A stretch of 64,000 nucleotides of DNA from Demequina aestuarii (lineage in GTDB: Bacteria > Actinomycetota > Actinomycetes > Actinomycetales > Demequinaceae). Positions 1 through 8,556 of the stretch are shown piece by piece. The first letter of the stretch is position 1; the number at the start of each line of letters is the position of its first letter. The stretch lies in contig NZ_BBRD01000001.1 of the NCBI RefSeq assembly GCF_000975095.1, positions 1,383,467 to 1,447,466 of the forward strand. The letters run 5' to 3'. The notes below the pieces were generated by a model. The model made no database searches, was not told the origin of the DNA, and saw only the letters and a list, made by a program, of their open reading frames with translations. A program made the position numbers and the translations under genes.

Positions 1-125
1 AGGAGGAGCTCACCGGCTACAAGCGCCCCCGGGAGATCGAGTTCCTCGACGAGCTGCCCAAGACGAATGTGGGCAAGGTGCTGCGACGCGGGCTCCGCGA
101 GCTCGAAGCAGCCAAGACCACGTAG
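1..125 (+). CDS. Acyl-CoA synthetase / AMP-dependent ligase, C-terminal end (partial)
   Basis: Only the last 40 codons lie in the window, read from base 3 to the TAG at 123-125. The fragment contains [11 protein letters not shown], the C-terminal A10 motif of adenylate-forming enzymes, whose lysine contacts the acyl-adenylate. This points to a fatty-acyl-CoA synthetase or a related AMP-binding ligase that activates a carboxylic acid with ATP before transfer to CoA. The substrate cannot be judged from this piece. The gene runs in from upstream and ends 25 bases before the next start. Confidence 0.8.
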   Translation, partial: EELTGYKRPREIEFLDELPKTNVGKVLRRGLRELEAAKTT

Positions 126-138
126 GTCAACCACTCAG

Positions 139-144
139 TACCCT
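139..144 (+). promoter_or_regulatory. -10-like hexamer TACCCT for a leaderless start
   Basis: TANNNT hexamer followed by exactly six bases and the ATG at 151. No properly spaced Shine-Dalgarno is present (a GAGG sits too close to the start). The same arrangement recurs at many genes in this window, so transcription probably begins at the start codon. Confidence 0.35.
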
Positions 145-150
145 CGAGGC

Positions 151-1236
151 ATGGACGCCCTTGCAGACCGCCTGATGCGCGGCCCGCGAGGGCGTCGCTT
201 CTTGATGGCGCTGCTGACGTCCGCGGACGACCGCGCCCGCGAGGCAGTCGTCTTCGCAACGAGCGACTTCTCCGATCACACCGCCTCCTTCGGCTGGGCT
301 GTCGAGGGACCTGCCGACGGGGAGCCTCCGCACGTCACCGCCCCTCAGGCGGCTGATGCACTCGCCGGGGTCGCGCCTACGGCTCCCGAGAGCGAGGGCC
401 TGCTTCACGCGTTCCGCGAGACTGTGAACGACGCGATGTATTGGCAGCCCCCAGGCAACGAAGAAGTCCTCGCGTCCCGACCGGGACTCGACAAGGTGCT
501 GGCCCGGATGGCGAGTGTCGTCGCGAAGTCCCCTGCTGCTGCATGGCTCGATGCTCCCCTGAGCGGCGGTGACCAGCATCGGGTGCGGTGGCCGGAGACA
601 GAGATCCGCCACGGGGAGCCGGGCACCTGGGACACGTCGGTGCCCGCGGCAGAGGTGCTCGGTCAGTGGGGACTGGCCGTGCGCGAGGAGGAGTCGACCG
701 CGCGGCGCGAGCGTCCCGCCGACCCCCACGCGAACTGGAGCGGGACCTGGTGGTCGGTCCCCCCGCTGCCACTCGTCAGCACCACGAGGAACCTCGGCGA
801 GCGTGGTCCCGTGGGACTGCACCTGGTGGAGGACTCCTTCGGCGAGGAACAGGCGACGACTGTGCCGGTCACGGTCCCGCCACGCGCCCGCGTACTCGAG
901 ATTGCGTGCGCGGAGGACTGGGCGGAGCTGTGCCGCCGCCACTCCATCGATGTGACCGCGTCGAGACGTCACGATTGGTTCAACTGCACCGGCCGCCACG
1001 GAGACTGGGTGATCCCGGACTGGGGGCGGGTGGCCGCGGAGTACGACGGCGTGCACCTCACCGCCGCCGCCTATCTTGAGGCCTCACGTGTTCCCATCAC
1101 GGTCGGCGACGGTCTTGCGAGCGTGATCGCCGGGTGGAATCCCGACGCGACCGTGTGGCTGCGCGACGTCACGCATCCGGAGGATCAGGAGGTGGAATGG
1201 GTGTGGCCCGATGGCGGAGAGTGGCGCCGGGCGTGA
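151..1236 (+). CDS. Conserved hypothetical protein, 361 aa
   Basis: I do not recognise a named family. The protein is soluble, acidic and tryptophan-rich, with no signal peptide or membrane segment. The last third, around residues 275-361, has the most ordered look: a WFNCTGRHGDW stretch, then DWGRVAAEYDGVHLTAAAYL, then GWNPDATVWLRDV. Similar tails (DW..VA..YDGVHLT, then a tryptophan-rich end) occur in uncharacterised actinobacterial proteins, as far as I recall. The start at 151 is preferred over one at 67, because the earlier frame overlaps the acyl-CoA synthetase end and reads as low-complexity. The gene converges on the dihydroorotate-dehydrogenase-like gene, with 29 bases between stops. 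Confidence 0.7.
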   Translation: MDALADRLMRGPRGRRFLMALLTSADDRAREAVVFATSDFSDHTASFGWAVEGPADGEPPHVTAPQAADALAGVAPTAPESEGLLHAFRETVNDAMYWQPPGNEEVLASRPGLDKVLARMASVVAKSPAAAWLDAPLSGGDQHRVRWPETEIRHGEPGTWDTSVPAAEVLGQWGLAVREEESTARRERPADPHANWSGTWWSVPPLPLVSTTRNLGERGPVGLHLVEDSFGEEQATTVPVTVPPRARVLEIACAEDWAELCRRHSIDVTASRRHDWFNCTGRHGDWVIPDWGRVAAEYDGVHLTAAAYLEASRVPITVGDGLASVIAGWNPDATVWLRDVTHPEDQEVEWVWPDGGEWRRA

Positions 1237-1265
1237 CACTCGACAGTTCCTGGTGCGCCCTCTCG

Positions 1266-2324
1266 TCATCGCGCCAGCGCGCGCACCTCGCTGCCCAGTG
1301 AAGGGTCGCGCATCGCGCCCGTGGCGGTCATCACCGCATCGGCGCCCTCGTCGCGGTACACGCGGTAGTCCTCCGCGGTGAGCACGCCGCCGACCCCCAC
1401 GATCGCGTAGGCGTGGCCCCCGTCCTCACGGTGGCGCACCAAACGGCGGGTCATGGCGAGGCCAGCCCACCGGATCGAGGCACCGCACACGCCGGCAGTC
1501 TCTCGTCCAGGGCCCAGCAGCGCCTGCCGTCCGGCCGCGTCCACGAGCATTGCGGGCAACGTGTTGATGGCAGCGATCCCGTCGACGACCGGTGCCACCG
1601 CACGGACCAAGCCCGCCAGTGCATCGTCGTCGCGGAAGTAGGCGATCTTGAGCACCAGCGGTATGTCGCCGATCCGCTCCCTGACGGCTCGCACCACTCT
1701 CGCCGCCAGCGCCGTGTCGAAGCACAGCAAGGCTCCGGTGCCCTCATTGGGGCAGCTGAGGTTGAGCTCCACGGCTCCGACGCCGGTCTCCACGACCAGT
1801 TGCGCAGTGCGCGCATAGTCCGCGACGAGATTCGCGTCGTCTCCATCGCGCGTGCCCTGGCACGAGCCGACGAGCACCTGGCCGTCGGCCGCGGCCGCTG
1901 CCGCAGCAGCCATGTCGGGCTGCCACTCGTCCGGGTCAGGAGACGGGACGCCGTACGAGTTGGAGATGCTGTGTGCGGTGGTGAGGTCGGCGTCCGCCAT
2001 GAGCGTCACGCCAGGCTCCGCCGGCAGATCGCCGTCGACTCGCACCGCAAGCGTGTTGGGAAAGGGATGAGCAGGCATCGCGCGCGACCGCACCGTCTTG
2101 AACACGTTCACGTCGAAGCCGTGGGCGAAGGAGGCGGCGCAGTGCCGCGCGGTCGGGAGCGGTCCCGCGGCGACGCCGAACGGCCGATGCACGGCGTGTC
2201 CCAAGAAGGTCTCGCCGGGCGCCGTGGCGCCGGCCACTGTGGGGGGCTGGCCGTCGAACGCCCCGAACGGACCGTTCCTCACGTTGTCGTCGTACGTCCG
2301 CGCGGGATCGAACCACCAGTCCAT
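1266..2324 (-). CDS. Dihydroorotate dehydrogenase-like FMN flavoprotein
   Basis: 352 residues with the FMN-binding TIM-barrel signatures of the dihydroorotate dehydrogenase family: KTV near residue 76, SNSYG at 121-125, and ELNLSCPN at 186-193. The cysteine at 191 matches the catalytic base position of class 1 enzymes; class 2 (quinone-linked) enzymes carry serine. VGVGGVLTAEDY near the C-terminus resembles the phosphate-binding loop. The chromosomal pyrD of actinobacteria is usually class 2 and membrane-associated, so this is probably a second, divergent oxidoreductase; whether its substrate is dihydroorotate is not shown. No other pyrimidine gene is nearby. The start at 2324 is supported by a TANNNT hexamer seven bases upstream. 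Confidence 0.75.
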   Translation of the reverse strand: MDWWFDPARTYDDNVRNGPFGAFDGQPPTVAGATAPGETFLGHAVHRPFGVAAGPLPTARHCAASFAHGFDVNVFKTVRSRAMPAHPFPNTLAVRVDGDLPAEPGVTLMADADLTTAHSISNSYGVPSPDPDEWQPDMAAAAAAAADGQVLVGSCQGTRDGDDANLVADYARTAQLVVETGVGAVELNLSCPNEGTGALLCFDTALAARVVRAVRERIGDIPLVLKIAYFRDDDALAGLVRAVAPVVDGIAAINTLPAMLVDAAGRQALLGPGRETAGVCGASIRWAGLAMTRRLVRHREDGGHAYAIVGVGGVLTAEDYRVYRDEGADAVMTATGAMRDPSLGSEVRALAR

Positions 2325-2331
2325 GCCTGTG

Positions 2332-2337
2332 ACGCTA
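2332..2337 (-). promoter_or_regulatory. -10-like hexamer TAGCGT before the flavoprotein gene
   Basis: TANNNT read on the minus strand, seven bases before the ATG at 2324, with no Shine-Dalgarno. It is a candidate leaderless promoter. The seven-base spacing makes it less certain than the six-base cases. Confidence 0.3.
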
Positions 2338-2481
2338 GCGCCGCTCTTCGCCGCTTCCCCGTGACCTCTGGCCCGGGCCGCCAGAGCGCGCATCGGCTGC
2401 CGGGACGATCCGGACACGCGGCTCGGACCAACTGAGCAGCGCCGCGTTCCCCACGCAGGCGCACTGCCTCGCGGGCTCGGT

Positions 2482-3069
2482 TCATCCGGCTGTGGTGTCC
2501 GCGCCCGCCCAGGGGATGGCTCGCCCTGCCGCCACCGAGGCCCGTGCGTCGAGCACACGCTGGTTCGTGGAACCGCGGAAGGCGAGAGACAGGTCCCGCC
2601 GAGCGTGGTCGTAGGGCCCGTCCACGAGCACGTCGATGTGACCGAGCAGCTCCTGCTTGTCGGCGCTGTCCATCAGGATCTGCTCGAGCGTGTACCCCGA
2701 CCAGGCCCACACGTCCTTGGCCGGGAGCTCGGCCCGCATGCGCCGCACCACCGCGAGGCACACGGTGGTGTTGAGGAAGGGTTCGCCCCCCAGCAGCGAC
2801 AGGCCCTGGATGGCCGGATGAGCGAGGTCCGCAAGTATCCGATCCTCGAGAGCGGTCGAGTACGGTTCGCCGCGACGAAAGCTCCACGCCGCCTCGTTGA
2901 AGCACCCGTCGCACTTGAACAGGCATCCCGCCACGTAGAGGCTGCAGCGCACGCCCTCGCCATCCACGAACTGGAACGGCTTGTAGTCCGCCACGTAGTC
3001 GTGGCTCACCTTGCTGGCGACCCACGTGCGCGGCACCGGCGTGCGGTGCGATGCGAACTCGGACGACAC
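2482..3069 (-). CDS. nrdG: Anaerobic ribonucleotide reductase activating protein (radical SAM)
   Basis: Activase that uses S-adenosylmethionine and a 4Fe-4S cluster to install the glycyl radical on NrdD. The radical-SAM motif CX3CX2C is at residues 49, 53 and 56 (AGCLFKCDGC), followed by LLGGEP, the usual glycine-rich SAM motif, and LVDGPYDHARRDLSLAFRG near the end. The length of 195 residues suits the family. I chose the GTG at 3069, which lies five bases after the nrdD stop, because longer versions run into nrdD in a different frame and add a low-complexity Arg/Pro/Gly stretch. It is co-transcribed with nrdD and so falls under the NrdR operator upstream of that gene. Confidence 0.9.
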   Translation of the reverse strand: MSSEFASHRTPVPRTWVASKVSHDYVADYKPFQFVDGEGVRCSLYVAGCLFKCDGCFNEAAWSFRRGEPYSTALEDRILADLAHPAIQGLSLLGGEPFLNTTVCLAVVRRMRAELPAKDVWAWSGYTLEQILMDSADKQELLGHIDVLVDGPYDHARRDLSLAFRGSTNQRVLDARASVAAGRAIPWAGADTTAG

Positions 3070-3074
3070 CGCTC

Positions 3075-5345
3075 TCAGCGCTCCGGTTCGTGGGCGTCGT
3101 TGGGCTCGACCATGCGATCCACGAGCGCGGGCGCGACCCGGGTGTCCCCCGGGAGGTGCTTGACGCGGGCCGCGATCTCCTCGTGCCTGCCGTGCACCAT
3201 CGGCCGCTGCTGCGGGTTGCCCAGGTAGCCGCACGTGCGCTTGACGACGTCGCACGAACGCGGGTCATCGTTGCCGCACGCGGGGCATTCGAAGCCCGTC
3301 GCGGTGGGCTCGAAGTCTCCCGCGTAGCCGCATTCGTAGCAGCGGTCGATCGGGGTGTTCGTGCCCAGGTAGCCGATGCGGTCGTAGGCGTAGTCCCACA
3401 CCGCCTCCAGCGCGCGCGGGTTCTGTTGGAGCACAGGGTACTCGCAGTAGTGGATGAACCCGCCGGACGTGAGCGGCGCATACTCCGCCTCGAAGTCCAG
3501 CTTCTGGAACGGCGTCGGGCTCTTGCGCACGTCGTAGTGGAACGAGTTCGTGTAGTAGTCCTTGTCGGTGATGTCTCGCACCGAGCCGAACCGTTCCTTG
3601 TCGAGCCGGCAGAACCGGTCCGTGAGGCTCTCCGACGGCGTGGAGTAGACGCTGACGTGATATCCGGACTGCGCCTTCCATGCCGCGGCCCGCTCCCCCA
3701 GGCGGCGCAGGACGGCAAGGGTCAGCTCCTTCGCCTCAGGATTCGACTCCCATTGACCGCCGTAGAACGCCGTGGCCACCTCGTACAGGCCGATGTATCC
3801 CAGGGAGACCGTGGCGCGACCGGCGCGGAAGAGCGAGTCGACGTCGTCGTCGGGCCCGAGCCGAGTGCCGAATGCGCCGTGGACGTAGAGGATGGGAGCG
3901 TTGCCGGGAACCGCCTCCTTGCACCGCGCGATGCGATACATGAGGGCATCGCCGACCGTCTCGAGACGCTCGTCGAGCAGTCGCCAGAACTTGTCCTGGT
4001 CTCGCTGCGCTTCGAGTGCGATGCGCGGCAGGTTGAGGGTGACGACGCCCAGGTTCATGCGGCCGTCGACACTGTCATTGCCATCCTCGTCGGTCCAGCC
4101 CTGCAGGAACGACCGGCATCCCATCGGCGCCTTGAAGGAGCCGGTGAGCTCGACGATCTTGTCGTAGCTGAGCATGTCCGGGTACATCCGCTTGGTCGCG
4201 CATTCGACGGCCAGCTGCTTGATGTCGTAGTTCCGGTCCCCCTCGACCAGGTTCAGTCCACGCTTCACCGTGAACAGCAGCTTGGGGAAGATCGCTGTGC
4301 GTTGCTCGCGCCCGAGCCCACGGATGCGTATCTGCAGAATCGCCCGCTGGATCTCGCGCTCGTACCAATTGGTGCCCAGCCCAAAACCGACAGACGTGAA
4401 CGGCGTCTGGCCATTCGACGTGAAGAGAGTGTTGATCTCATACTCGAGGCTCTGCATCGCGTCGTAGATGTCCTTGCGCGTCTTCTCCTGCGCGTACTCG
4501 GCGCGGGCCTCCGGGTCGGCGATCCAGCGCTCCGCGTCCACCTCGTGCTTCGCACGGTTCAGGGCGGCGTAGGGAGCGAGCAGCTCGTCGATGCGGTTGA
4601 CGGTGCACCCGCCGTACTGACTGGAGGACACGTTGGCGATGATCTGCGAGATCTGGGCGGTGGCGGTCTGGATCGAGCGAGGCGGGTCCACCTGGGCATT
4701 GCCGATGCGGAATCCGGCAGAGAGCATCGTCGTGAAATCGATGAGGCAGCAGTTGGTCATCGGCGAATAGGGGTGATAATCGAGGTCGTGGTAGTGAAGA
4801 TCACCCTTCTGATGGGCGTTCGCCACGTGAGGCGGCAGCATGCGAAGACCCACCGCCTTGCCCACCATCCCCGCCGTGAGGTCGCGCTGCGTGTTGTAGA
4901 CGTCCGCATCCTTGTTAGCGTTCTCGTGCACCACGGACGATTCCTTGCCGAGCAGCCGGTGGATCGAGTGGTTGAGGTCCGTGGACTCGGACCTCGCCAG
5001 ATCACGATCGACGCGGTAGTCGATGTACGCACGTGCCACCGCGCGCTCGCCCGCATCGAGGAGCTCATGCTCGACCACGGCCTGGATCTCGTAGATCATC
5101 ACGGTGGAATCGTGCCTGCGGGCGAGCTCCGCGACGATCCGGGTGACCAGCACGTCGATCGCGCGCTCATGCCCGGGAGTCACGGTCCCATGCACGGCCG
5201 CGAATGCCTTCGTGAGTGCGATGCCGATGCGACTGTCGTCGAACGTCAGCGTGCGGCCGTCGCGCTTGACCACCTCGAGAGTAGGCGTGCCTGTGGAGCC
5301 CGCCCCGCGAGTCGTCATGTCGTGGTCGTTCTCGATGATGCTCAT
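3075..5345 (-). CDS. nrdD: Anaerobic (class III) ribonucleoside-triphosphate reductase
   Basis: Reduces ribonucleoside triphosphates to deoxyribonucleotides without oxygen, using a glycyl radical. At 756 residues it is full length. An ATP-cone domain opens the protein (VVKRDGRTLTFDDSRIG), the catalytic barrel follows, then a zinc site made of CYECG and CPACG, and the glycyl-radical motif RTCGYLG with the radical glycine near residue 706. The start at 5345 is set by GGAGGG six bases upstream. A tandem NrdR operator lies 33-80 bases before the start, so expression should respond to the dNTP/ATP state. The pair nrdD-nrdG implies growth, or at least DNA synthesis, without oxygen. Confidence 0.96.
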   Translation of the reverse strand: MSIIENDHDMTTRGAGSTGTPTLEVVKRDGRTLTFDDSRIGIALTKAFAAVHGTVTPGHERAIDVLVTRIVAELARRHDSTVMIYEIQAVVEHELLDAGERAVARAYIDYRVDRDLARSESTDLNHSIHRLLGKESSVVHENANKDADVYNTQRDLTAGMVGKAVGLRMLPPHVANAHQKGDLHYHDLDYHPYSPMTNCCLIDFTTMLSAGFRIGNAQVDPPRSIQTATAQISQIIANVSSSQYGGCTVNRIDELLAPYAALNRAKHEVDAERWIADPEARAEYAQEKTRKDIYDAMQSLEYEINTLFTSNGQTPFTSVGFGLGTNWYEREIQRAILQIRIRGLGREQRTAIFPKLLFTVKRGLNLVEGDRNYDIKQLAVECATKRMYPDMLSYDKIVELTGSFKAPMGCRSFLQGWTDEDGNDSVDGRMNLGVVTLNLPRIALEAQRDQDKFWRLLDERLETVGDALMYRIARCKEAVPGNAPILYVHGAFGTRLGPDDDVDSLFRAGRATVSLGYIGLYEVATAFYGGQWESNPEAKELTLAVLRRLGERAAAWKAQSGYHVSVYSTPSESLTDRFCRLDKERFGSVRDITDKDYYTNSFHYDVRKSPTPFQKLDFEAEYAPLTSGGFIHYCEYPVLQQNPRALEAVWDYAYDRIGYLGTNTPIDRCYECGYAGDFEPTATGFECPACGNDDPRSCDVVKRTCGYLGNPQQRPMVHGRHEEIAARVKHLPGDTRVAPALVDRMVEPNDAHEPER

Positions 5346-5377
5346 ATCGCCCTCCGTGGTCCGCCGGCACCCCGTCA

Positions 5378-5425
5378 CCACAACATCTAGTGGTGAACAC
5401 CGTGTGAATACACTAGATCTCGTGA
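5378..5425 (-). promoter_or_regulatory. Tandem NrdR boxes upstream of nrdD
   Basis: Two 16-base NrdR-like boxes, CCACAACATCTAGTGG at 5378-5393 and ACACTAGATCTCGTGA at 5410-5425, start 32 bases apart. That is about three helical turns, the known spacing for tandem NrdR sites. Both match the core of the consensus ACACNATATATNGTGT. The cores ATCTAGTG (5385-5392) and CACTAGAT (5411-5418) are exact inverted copies. The repressor gene nrdR itself is not in this window. Confidence 0.8.
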
Positions 5426-5501
5426 TCTGGGGGAACTAGGCCCTAGGTCCCATGTGTGCGAGAGGGGCAGACCCACCGCCGGGGTCACCTACCCTGGAGA
5501 G

Positions 5502-6140
5502 GTGACGACTGTGCTGATCACCGCCTTCGAACCCTTCGCCTCCGCGACCTGCAACCCCTCGTGGGAGGCGGCGCGCGCCGTGGCCGCGGAGTGGACCGGG
5601 GAGGCGACTGTGGTGGCCGTGCGTCTGCCTGTCGAGTTTGACCGGGCCACCGCGGCACTGCACCAGGCACTCGACATGCACCAGCCCGACGTGGTGGTCG
5701 CGCTGGGAGTGGCCGAGGGGCGCGCCGCGATCACGCCCGAGCGCATCGCGATCAACGTCGACGACGCTCGCATCCCGGACAACGGCGGCGCGCGTCCCGT
5801 TGACGCTCGGGTGGTGGAGGGCGCCCCCGACGGGCTGTTCTCCACCCTTCCGGTGAAGAGGATCGTGCAGGCGGTCCGCGCCTCAGGCATCGCCTCCGAG
5901 CTCTCCGCCAGCGCCGGAACCTTCGTGTGCAACCACGTCTTCTTCTGGCTGCAGCACGCGTTGCGACACGCAGACGCACGCTCGGGCTTCATCCACGTCC
6001 CGGCGAGTCCCGACATGCGCCACGACGGCACGGGTCCCACCATGGAGCAATCGACCATCACCGCCGGGATTCGCATCGCGGTCGAGACGACGCTGGCGCA
6101 CACCACGGATGTCGCGGTCTCCGAAGGAACGGTGCACTGA
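5502..6140 (+). CDS. pcp: Pyroglutamyl-peptidase I (peptidase C15)
   Basis: Cytoplasmic cysteine peptidase that removes N-terminal pyroglutamate from peptides. The catalytic triad is visible: Glu80 in TPERIAINVDDARIPDN, Cys143 in GTFVCNHVF and His165 in FIHVPASP. At 212 residues it is the usual size. The GTG at 5502 is chosen because GGAGAG lies just upstream and the protein then begins at the conserved VLITAFEPF strand. The FAD oxidoreductase starts three bases after its stop, so the two are likely co-transcribed. Confidence 0.92.
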   Translation: MTTVLITAFEPFASATCNPSWEAARAVAAEWTGEATVVAVRLPVEFDRATAALHQALDMHQPDVVVALGVAEGRAAITPERIAINVDDARIPDNGGARPVDARVVEGAPDGLFSTLPVKRIVQAVRASGIASELSASAGTFVCNHVFFWLQHALRHADARSGFIHVPASPDMRHDGTGPTMEQSTITAGIRIAVETTLAHTTDVAVSEGTVH

Positions 6141-6142
6141 CG

Positions 6143-7324
6143 GTGGTGCCACCCACCGCAGTTCCGGCGCGCGCACCAGCGCCGTCACCAATCCCGTCGC
6201 CCGTCGTCGTCATCGGCGCTGGACAGGCAGGGCTGTCCGTCGCATACCACTTGCGCAGGCGAGGGCTCGTCACGGGAGCCGACGTGACGGTCCTGGACCG
6301 CGACCCATCCACCGGCGGCGCGTGGCAGCACCGCTGGGAGGCACTGCGACTCGGAGACGCGCACCGGGTGCACGACCTGCCCGGCATGGACGAGCTGGGG
6401 ATCACCTTCGAGACTGCGCCGCGCGATCGGCCTGCGCGAGACGTCGTCGCGGAGTACTACCGCAGGTTCGAGGACCACTTTAGGATCCAGGTGCGCCGGC
6501 CCGTCGAGGTGGCCTCGGTGAGGCGTCAGCGTGATGGCAGGCTTCTCGTCGACTCCGAGGATCTCGCAGCACCACTCACGGCGAAGGCCGTGGTGGCCGC
6601 GGTCGGGACGTGGGGCGCCCCCCGGCAGCCCGAGGTCCCCGGCACGGACCTGTTCCGGGGCGTGCAGATCACCACCGCCGCCTACCGTTCCGCCGCCGAC
6701 TTCGCGGGTCTCAGGGTCGCCGTCGTGGGGGGTGGCACATCCGCCATCGGATTCGTGCGCGAACTGGCCGATGCCGGGGCGGCGCCGTTGTGGTTCACCC
6801 GCAAGCCCGTGCGGTTCCTCGAGGCTGACGCGACCCTCGGCGAGGACCTGGGCCGCGAGTCCGTGCGCCTCCAGGACGAGGCGGCGCGGGCGGGACAGGA
6901 ACTGCCCAGCATCGTGTCGACGACTGGCATTCCGCTCACGCCCCGGATCCGGAAGCTCCGCGACCGGGGCCTTCTCGAACGCCGCCCCATGTTCGTGCGC
7001 CTCGTCACCGACGGCGTCGTCGAGCAGGACGGGCACACCACGGTGGTGGACGCGATCATTTGGGCGATGGGCTTCCGCGCCGATCTGGCACCCTTCGCCG
7101 CCCTCGGGGTCGACGCGCGCGACGGCGTCGAGGTGGACCGGGGCTGCGCCGTGCGTGTGCCCGGGCTCTTCCTCGCGGGCTACGGCCCGCAGGCCTCAAC
7201 CGTCAGCGCGAATCGCGGCGCGCGCCGCATCGCGCGTGACGTGGGCGCCTATCTGACCGACGGCCAGTGGCCTCCCCCTCAGCCTCGGCGGGTGGGGGCA
7301 TCGGAGTCGATCACCCGCGCCTGA
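6143..7324 (+). CDS. FAD-dependent NAD(P)-binding oxidoreductase
   Basis: 393-residue flavoprotein with two dinucleotide-binding folds: VVVIGAGQAGLS at 21-32 for FAD and VAVVGGGTSAIGF at 192-204 for NAD(P)H. The layout matches flavin-containing monooxygenase / YhaO-CzcO-like proteins in which the first domain is split by the second. The segment GLFLAGYGPQASTVSANRGARR near the end is the terminal FAD-contacting region. The substrate is unknown. The start is GTG at 6143 or 6146, immediately after pcp. The 3' end overlaps the convergent diguanylate cyclase gene by 46 bases. Confidence 0.8.
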   Translation: MVPPTAVPARAPAPSPIPSPVVVIGAGQAGLSVAYHLRRRGLVTGADVTVLDRDPSTGGAWQHRWEALRLGDAHRVHDLPGMDELGITFETAPRDRPARDVVAEYYRRFEDHFRIQVRRPVEVASVRRQRDGRLLVDSEDLAAPLTAKAVVAAVGTWGAPRQPEVPGTDLFRGVQITTAAYRSAADFAGLRVAVVGGGTSAIGFVRELADAGAAPLWFTRKPVRFLEADATLGEDLGRESVRLQDEAARAGQELPSIVSTTGIPLTPRIRKLRDRGLLERRPMFVRLVTDGVVEQDGHTTVVDAIIWAMGFRADLAPFAALGVDARDGVEVDRGCAVRVPGLFLAGYGPQASTVSANRGARRIARDVGAYLTDGQWPPPQPRRVGASESITRA

Positions 7325-8544
7325 TCGGTCGCCCGACGCCGCATGGCGAACCCCGCGTCCTGCCCGAACTCCTGCGTGTAGGCGACCGCGCGGTCGCGAC
7401 CGTCGGCCTTCGCTCGGTAGAGCGCGACATCGGCGCGTTCGAAGATCTCCGCGGCGGCAACCCCGTCCGCGAGCCCAGCGACGCCATAGCTCACCGTCGG
7501 CAGCTCGAAGTCGTGCTTGTCGGATCGCGCGGCGAACGCGGTGCTCATGGCTTCCAGCCGCGCGACCGCGCCCACGGCATCCACCTCCAGCAGCACGAGC
7601 CCGAACTCCTCGCCGCCCAGCCTTCCCGCAAGCTCGCCGGGCGTAAGGGAGTCCTTGACCGTCGCCGCGAACGTCAGCAGCGCCCGATCGCCCGCGGCGT
7701 GACCGTGAGCATCGTTGACGGCCTTGAAGTGGTCGAGGTCGGCCATCACCAGCAGCGCGCCGGTGCCGGCGGACCTCGCGTCCACGAACGCGCGCTCCGC
7801 CTGCAGGCGGAACTCGGTCCGTCCCAGCAGGCCGGTCAAGTCGTCCTGCATCGCCCGGGTGCGCAGCTCCTGCGTCTGCTGGTCCCAGCCGACGGCCGAC
7901 ACGCTGAAGGTGACAGCGACAAGGGTGACCAGCAGGATTCCCGTGGTGGGCCCGGTGCCGACAATCGTCTCGAAGGTCGGGCTCTCGGGGCCCACCACGA
8001 AGAACAACAAGCTGCGGAGCAGGTAGAACGCCCCCAACACGCTCGACGCGATGGCGCTCACCAGCAGCGCCACCACGGCCTCGCCGTTCGGCTCGTAATC
8101 TGTGCGTGACCGGCGCGCGTGCCAGGCGATCCACACCTCGAGAGAACCTGCCGCGAAGAGCACACCCATGTAGGTGAACAGCGGCCCATTGCCGGCCCAG
8201 ATGTTGTCCGCGGGACTCTGGAGCAGCGTGGGGATCAGGATCAGCACCGGGCTGACCGCGAGGACCCAGCGCGGCAGACGGCGACGGCGCAGCGACCGCG
8301 TCGCGAACCACACGCATGTCACCCCGATGACGGACAAGACGTTCGAGACGGGGTTCGCCACCACCTGCAGCGCGCTTCCGTTCAAGAGCAGCAGGGTCGT
8401 GGCCGAGCCTGCACAGAGGAGCGAGACGCTCCACCAACCGGAGAAGCTCGACCGCGTGGGGCGATAGACACCCAGGTAGAACAGCACGAGAACCGTCAGC
8501 GATACGCCGCCCAGGGCGATTCGCATGGTCTCGTTGTCAAGCAC
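7279..8544 (-). CDS. Membrane diguanylate cyclase (GGDEF domain)
   Basis: 421 residues: about six hydrophobic membrane segments within residues 1-220, then a GGDEF domain. The active-site loop is GGEEF at 310-314, compatible with c-di-GMP synthesis, and DLDHFKAVND is the metal-binding region. The RxxD inhibitory site expected five residues upstream is replaced by TPGE, so product inhibition through the classical I-site is probably lost. The N-terminal membrane part is not a sensor family I recognise. The GTG start at 8544 is preceded by TAGGTT and six bases, suggesting a leaderless message. Confidence 0.88.
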   Translation of the reverse strand: MLDNETMRIALGGVSLTVLVLFYLGVYRPTRSSFSGWWSVSLLCAGSATTLLLLNGSALQVVANPVSNVLSVIGVTCVWFATRSLRRRRLPRWVLAVSPVLILIPTLLQSPADNIWAGNGPLFTYMGVLFAAGSLEVWIAWHARRSRTDYEPNGEAVVALLVSAIASSVLGAFYLLRSLLFFVVGPESPTFETIVGTGPTTGILLVTLVAVTFSVSAVGWDQQTQELRTRAMQDDLTGLLGRTEFRLQAERAFVDARSAGTGALLVMADLDHFKAVNDAHGHAAGDRALLTFAATVKDSLTPGELAGRLGGEEFGLVLLEVDAVGAVARLEAMSTAFAARSDKHDFELPTVSYGVAGLADGVAAAEIFERADVALYRAKADGRDRAVAYTQEFGQDAGFAMRRRATDQARVIDSDAPTRRG

Positions 8545-8550
8545 GCGTCC

Positions 8551-8556
8551 AACCTA
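8551..8556 (-). promoter_or_regulatory. -10-like hexamer TAGGTT, leaderless start of the diguanylate cyclase
   Basis: TAGGTT on the minus strand followed by six bases and the GTG at 8544. No Shine-Dalgarno is visible. Confidence 0.45.

Noticed and set aside
3051..5390. A 779-codon open frame on the plus strand opposite nrdD
   Set aside because: It is the antisense shadow of nrdD; the translation is Arg/Val/His-rich with no domain, while the minus strand encodes a complete class III reductase. GC-rich codon bias keeps the opposite frame open.
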